Shown here: piece by piece, positions 6,044-8,678 of the stretch
How positions within the stretch are numbered: position 1 is the stretch's first letter
How the letters are laid out: each line of letters begins with the position of its first letter
Origin: Clostridiales bacterium UBA7573
Lineage (GTDB): Bacteria; Bacillota; Clostridia; Oscillospirales; CAG-272
Direction: 5' to 3'
DNA length: 8,678 bases
NCBI GenBank assembly: GCA_002477905.1
Contig: DLLB01000024.1
Location: 15,826-24,503 of the forward strand
Made by a program: the position numbers and the translations under genes
The notes under the pieces: generated by a model
The model's input: the letters and a program-made list of their open reading frames with translations, nothing else
Database searches by the model: none
Told to the model about the DNA's origin: nothing

Positions 6044-8185
6044 TTATTCCCCTTTCTGTACGATCTCCGGTTCTACGCGACTCAAAATATCCGCGTAAAG
6101 CGGCGTCTGCTCCAAAACCGCTTTTTTGGTCGTTTGGGGCAAAGTAAACCGATAAGTAAGCGCGGCGCTTCCCGCAAGTTCCTGCATTTGCAGAAGTCCG
6201 GCTTGCGTAAAGATTTCAAGAATAATGCGTAGCTTTGCCAATTCCACGCCTGCACAGGCAGTCTGCAATACGAAAAGCCCCATCGCGCCGCTTCCGCCCG
6301 GTAATAATGTACGCAACGCCGTATAGACTTTTGCAAATTCCGCCCGGACCGGAATTTCCGTTTTCAAGAGCGGACGTGCTTGTTGCAGGCGGCGGTAGCG
6401 CCGCTGCTGTTCCGCTTCCCTTGGGCTGTATTCCAATGCGAGATCGCGCAAAATCATCTGCGCACTGCGGACATTCTGAAATTCGTTGATATCCAGTTGC
6501 CCGATTACACTGACAAGATCGCCTGATTCTATTCCGAGCATTTCCTGCGTTTTTCCAAAAGCAAGCGCAGTCAGAACCGCATCCTGTTGCTGCAAAGTCA
6601 GTCTGGTATGTTTTCCGTTTCCGATCGGAATGACTTCCGCCACCTGCGCGTTCTCTACACAAAACAGCGGTTGCGGGTTCGCACAGCCATATGGCTCCAA
6701 AAGATCCAACTCGCCCGCCTGCTTCAAGGTCATTTCCGGAATCGTCAGAACAAGGTCGGCGAAAAGCGGCGCTACCGGATCGGAGTCTGCGGGAAGAACA
6801 GTCTTGGCATATGCGTTGATCTGTTTGCGGAATGCGTCAATTTGCGATGCTTCCACTGTCAACCCCGCCGCCTGTGCATGACCGCCATATCGTACCAAAG
6901 TATCTTTGCATGCGGTCAGTGCGTCCACCAGATTCATGCCTTCTACACTGCGGGCAGAACCCTTCCCCATTCCATTTTCATCAATGGAAATCATAACGCT
7001 CGGACAATGATACCGCTCGGTCACACGGGAAGCAACAATTCCGATCACGCCTTGATGCCAGTCTTTCGCGGCAAGCACCAGTACCGGTTCCTCCGTGAAA
7101 TCGTGACAAGGTCCTACCATGGCATCAATCTGCTTCAGAATCGCAGTTTCCTCCGCCTGCCTGCGACGATTATCTTCACAAAGTTGCGCGGCGATTTCCT
7201 TGGCAGAAAACGATGTTTTGGCAAGAAACAGTGAGACTCCTTTTTCCGCAGAGCCAATTCTGCCCGCCGCGTTGATCCGCGGTGCCAAAGTGAACCCAAC
7301 CGTCGCGGAGGTAATCCGCTTCTTCTGTGCGCTCCGATTGCCGCCGCGATCCGCGCCCGCGGCTTCGATCAAAGCATTCAGTCCTTGCCGTTCTCCCTGC
7401 TCCATGACGCGTAAGCCAATAGAAACAATCAGTCGGTTTTCGTCCGTGAGCGGTACCATATCCGCAATCGTACCGAGCGCAACCAGATCCGCATAACGCT
7501 GACATAAATTTCGCAAATAATTCTCATGCGAATCTTTTTGCAGATTTTGCTCCAATGCGCAAAGTAATTTGAACGTTACGCCAACCCCTGCAAGCTCGGC
7601 AAAGGGATAAACCGAATCCGCACGGTGCGGATTGACCACTGCAACCGCTTCCGGCAGAACCTCCAAACAGGCATGATGGTCGGTTACAATCAGATCCATT
7701 CCAAGCGTTTGCAGATGCTTGGCTTCTTCCACGGCAGTGATGCCGGTATCGACCGTAATTAACAATGTCGTACCGTCAGCGGCAATCCGGTCAAGCGCGG
7801 CAGAATTGACGCCGTAGCCTTCCGAAAAGCGTTCCGGTATATAATATGCAACCTCTGCACCGCGGCTTTGCAGGTACAGGTACAAAATAGAGGTAGAAGT
7901 CACGCCGTCTACATCGTAATCCCCATACACCGTGATTTTTTCTTTTGCCGCAAGCGCGGCTTCTATGCGCGCAACTGCCCGATCCATATCGGGCAGTTGC
8001 GAAGGATCATGAAAAAGTAACTGATCTTTTTCCAAAAAAGCGCACGCTTCTTCCGGTGTCCGGTATCCACGGGCACATAATAACGCCGCGGTAACTTTCG
8101 TGACGCCGAGCGCCTGTGCGATCGGTTCTACCGCGGGATCATCCCGCCAATTCGGCAGGCGCAGATTCCAATTTGATTTACTCAT
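6044..8185 (-). CDS. recJ: Single-stranded-DNA-specific 5'-3' exonuclease RecJ
   Basis: DHH-superfamily exonuclease that degrades single-stranded DNA 5' to 3' in recombination, mismatch and base-excision repair, using divalent metal. The 713-residue protein carries DYDVDG (89-94), VDTG (145-148), DHH (169-171), GTIAD (238-242), APRINAAGRIG (301-311), then the DHHA1 domain with WHQGVIGIVASR (376-387), KGSAR (408-412) and GGHAQAAG (434-441), then an OB-fold region (about 495-585) and a C-terminal extension (about 590-713) as in other Firmicute RecJ proteins. All metal-binding motifs look intact. Reading could extend upstream to 8260, but the ATG at 8185 has GGAG 6 bases upstream and begins at MSKSNWNLR, which fits family N-termini; the extra 25 residues would lie inside the RseC gene. 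It overlaps that gene by 8 bases and precedes rel by 6. The coding sequence for residues 62-72 contains a perfect 14-bp inverted repeat, listed separately. Confidence 0.96.
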   Translation of the reverse strand: MSKSNWNLRLPNWRDDPAVEPIAQALGVTKVTAALLCARGYRTPEEACAFLEKDQLLFHDPSQLPDMDRAVARIEAALAAKEKITVYGDYDVDGVTSTSILYLYLQSRGAEVAYYIPERFSEGYGVNSAALDRIAADGTTLLITVDTGITAVEEAKHLQTLGMDLIVTDHHACLEVLPEAVAVVNPHRADSVYPFAELAGVGVTFKLLCALEQNLQKDSHENYLRNLCQRYADLVALGTIADMVPLTDENRLIVSIGLRVMEQGERQGLNALIEAAGADRGGNRSAQKKRITSATVGFTLAPRINAAGRIGSAEKGVSLFLAKTSFSAKEIAAQLCEDNRRRQAEETAILKQIDAMVGPCHDFTEEPVLVLAAKDWHQGVIGIVASRVTERYHCPSVMISIDENGMGKGSARSVEGMNLVDALTACKDTLVRYGGHAQAAGLTVEASQIDAFRKQINAYAKTVLPADSDPVAPLFADLVLTIPEMTLKQAGELDLLEPYGCANPQPLFCVENAQVAEVIPIGNGKHTRLTLQQQDAVLTALAFGKTQEMLGIESGDLVSVIGQLDINEFQNVRSAQMILRDLALEYSPREAEQQRRYRRLQQARPLLKTEIPVRAEFAKVYTALRTLLPGGSGAMGLFVLQTACAGVELAKLRIILEIFTQAGLLQMQELAGSAALTYRFTLPQTTKKAVLEQTPLYADILSRVEPEIVQKGE
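7970..8001. repeat. Perfect 14-bp inverted repeat with 4-base loop inside recJ
   Basis: The left arm at 7970-7983 (cgcaactgcccgat) is the exact reverse complement of the right arm at 7988-8001 (atcgggcagttgcg), with ccat between. In the recJ mRNA this would be a GC-rich 14-bp hairpin with an AUGG loop, about 185 bases after the start codon, encoding roughly QLPDMDRAVA. No T-run follows on the transcribed strand, so it is not an intrinsic terminator. Confidence 0.9.
8133..8147. repeat. 15-base palindrome inside the start of recJ
   Basis: The sequence gcgggat-c-atcccgc is an exact 7-base palindrome around a single central base. It lies about 40 bases into recJ and encodes part of the RDDPA segment. 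As RNA only about 5 pairs with a 5-base loop would form. It may be chance; it is listed because it lies close to the stronger inverted repeat. Confidence 0.5.
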
Positions 8186-8615
8186 GAAATTCTCCAGATT
8201 CTTGATTTTGCACAGGAGGTAAGATCCGGCAAATGACCAGTGCCGGCTGTTTTCCCGCAATCCGGTTCTGCGTCATACACAGAATCACAAAAGAGATTGC
8301 AAGTGTGGAAAAGGCACATATATACGGCAAAAAGGAAAGTGTCGAAAGCTTCGTTGCAAGTGCATAAGCCGCAAACGCAAGAAGAATCGGTAATAAAAAT
8401 ACCAAAAACGCGTACCCCAAGATCCTGCGATCAGACGATTCCACATCCACCACATCTCCCGGCTTTGCGTCAAGCGGATTTTGTGCAACGGCACTGACCA
8501 TCCGGTTACAGCCAAAGCAAGCGCCGGTATGGCATCCGCTACACGCATCTGCACGTTTAACCGTCACCATTGCCGTCTGTCCCGAAACCGACTTTACGGT
8601 TGCAATCTGTTTCAT
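8178..8615 (-). CDS. RseC-like membrane protein (SoxR-reducing system / positive regulator family)
   Basis: Small inner-membrane protein of the RseC/MucC family, members of which act with the Rnf/Rsx electron-transfer complex to reduce SoxR or tune sigma-E in Proteobacteria; the role in Firmicutes is not settled. The 145-residue protein matches the family layout: a beta-rich N-terminus ending in a cysteine cluster, CSGC (25-28) and CFGC (33-36); a short charged stretch with KPGDVVDVES (51-60); two hydrophobic helices (about 66-86 and 95-114); and a cytoplasmic tail. The four cysteines could bind a metal or an Fe-S cluster, or do thiol redox; this is inference. The start is the ATG at 8615, with GGGA 5 bases upstream and the stop of a possible upstream reading frame directly before it. 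Its 3' end overlaps recJ by 8 bases. No Rnf or SoxR gene is in the window. The family call is likely; the gene symbol is withheld because function is uncertain. Confidence 0.8.
   Translation of the reverse strand: MKQIATVKSVSGQTAMVTVKRADACSGCHTGACFGCNRMVSAVAQNPLDAKPGDVVDVESSDRRILGYAFLVFLLPILLAFAAYALATKLSTLSFLPYICAFSTLAISFVILCMTQNRIAGKQPALVICRILPPVQNQESGEFHE
8191..8195 (-). promoter_or_regulatory. Ribosome binding site of recJ, inside the end of the RseC gene
   Basis: GGAGA on the minus strand ends 5 bases before the ATG at 8185. It supports this start over the upstream in-frame ATG at 8260 and places initiation within the last codons of the preceding gene, so translation is probably coupled. 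Confidence 0.65.
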
Positions 8616-8678
8616 TCAAATCCCGTCCCTTTTTTCTAGGATAATTTGTTTGGCAAGCGCATTTTCAAGCATTAAAAG
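8616..8678 (-). CDS. Possible 3' end of an upstream gene (partial, unidentified)
   Basis: Reading in from the window edge there are 20 open codons (LLMLENALAKQIILEKRDGI) and a TGA directly abutting the ATG of the RseC-like gene. The stop/start contact is what an operon junction would look like, and the peptide composition is protein-like, but 20 codons are too few to identify or prove a gene. An alternative is that this is an untranslated leader: TTGAAA (8668-8663) and TATCCT (8643-8638) resemble a weak promoter with a 19-base spacer. Confidence 0.4.
   Translation of the reverse strand, partial: LLMLENALAKQIILEKRDGI

Noticed and set aside
4685..6232. Two long plus-strand open frames (about 250 codons each, 4685-5437 and 5468-6232) opposite rel and the end of recJ
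   Set aside because: Both lie antisense to clearly conserved domains of Rel and RecJ, resemble no family I recognise, and are composition by-products of the real genes on the other strand.
6391..6410. GC-rich 6-bp hairpin (gcggcg, loop gtag, cgccgc) in the 3' part of recJ
   Set aside because: Short, and explained by arginine-rich coding (QQRRYRRLQQ); no T-run or other signal accompanies it.
7947..7960. Small inverted repeat gccgc-aagc-gcggc next to the 14-bp recJ hairpin
   Set aside because: Five pairs in GC-rich, alanine-coding sequence are expected by chance; it is followed by A-rich, not T-rich, sequence on the transcribed strand.
8226..8255. Plus-strand hairpin ccggca...tgccgg followed by a short T-run, resembling a terminator
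   Set aside because: Only 6 pairs with a 9-base loop and four T bases, inside the RseC-like coding sequence, and no gene on the plus strand needs terminating there.
8638..8668. Possible promoter TTGAAA - 19 bases - TATCCT before the RseC-like gene
   Set aside because: The -10 match is only 4 of 6 and the spacer is long; the stretch is equally well explained as the end of an upstream coding sequence.

Overview
The window looks like an ordinary chromosomal stretch of an anaerobic Firmicute, most likely a Clostridia of the Ruminococcaceae/Oscillospiraceae type. Supporting this are a bifunctional Rel protein, a radical-SAM protein of the HemZ family (mostly Firmicutes), the familiar Firmicute order recJ - rel - dtd - hemZ, strong purine-rich ribosome binding sites, and a roughly balanced base composition (by eye, about half G+C). 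The taxonomic call is inference.

Every gene is on the minus strand, so transcription runs from high to low coordinates. In that order: a possible 3' end of an upstream gene (8678-8616); an RseC-like two-cysteine-pair membrane protein (8615-8178); the single-strand exonuclease RecJ (8185-6044); the bifunctional (p)ppGpp synthetase/hydrolase Rel (6037-3794); D-aminoacyl-tRNA deacylase Dtd (3767-3276); the HemZ-family radical SAM protein (3279-1759); a uridine-kinase-like P-loop kinase (1793-891); and a trimeric-type purine nucleoside phosphorylase (871-11). The largest gap between genes is 26 bases, and three junctions overlap (8, 4 and 35 bases). I saw no convincing terminator or tRNA, rRNA, CRISPR array or mobile element. 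The genes probably form one long, translationally coupled transcript, or part of one.

The middle genes are housekeeping: DNA repair (recJ), starvation signalling (rel), proofreading of mischarged tRNA (dtd) and a tetrapyrrole-type radical SAM enzyme (hemZ). The last two genes are nucleoside salvage functions: a phosphorylase that releases purine bases and a nucleoside-kinase relative. The adenine phosphoribosyltransferase gene (apt) that often lies between recJ and rel in Firmicutes is absent from that slot.

I do not see an undescribed multi-gene system here. The points worth a second look are local: a perfect 14-bp inverted repeat with a 4-base loop inside recJ; a Walker A motif in the kinase in which the glycine before the lysine is cysteine; altered signature residues in Dtd; and an A7 run, containing an A AAA AAC heptamer, in the hemZ/kinase overlap.
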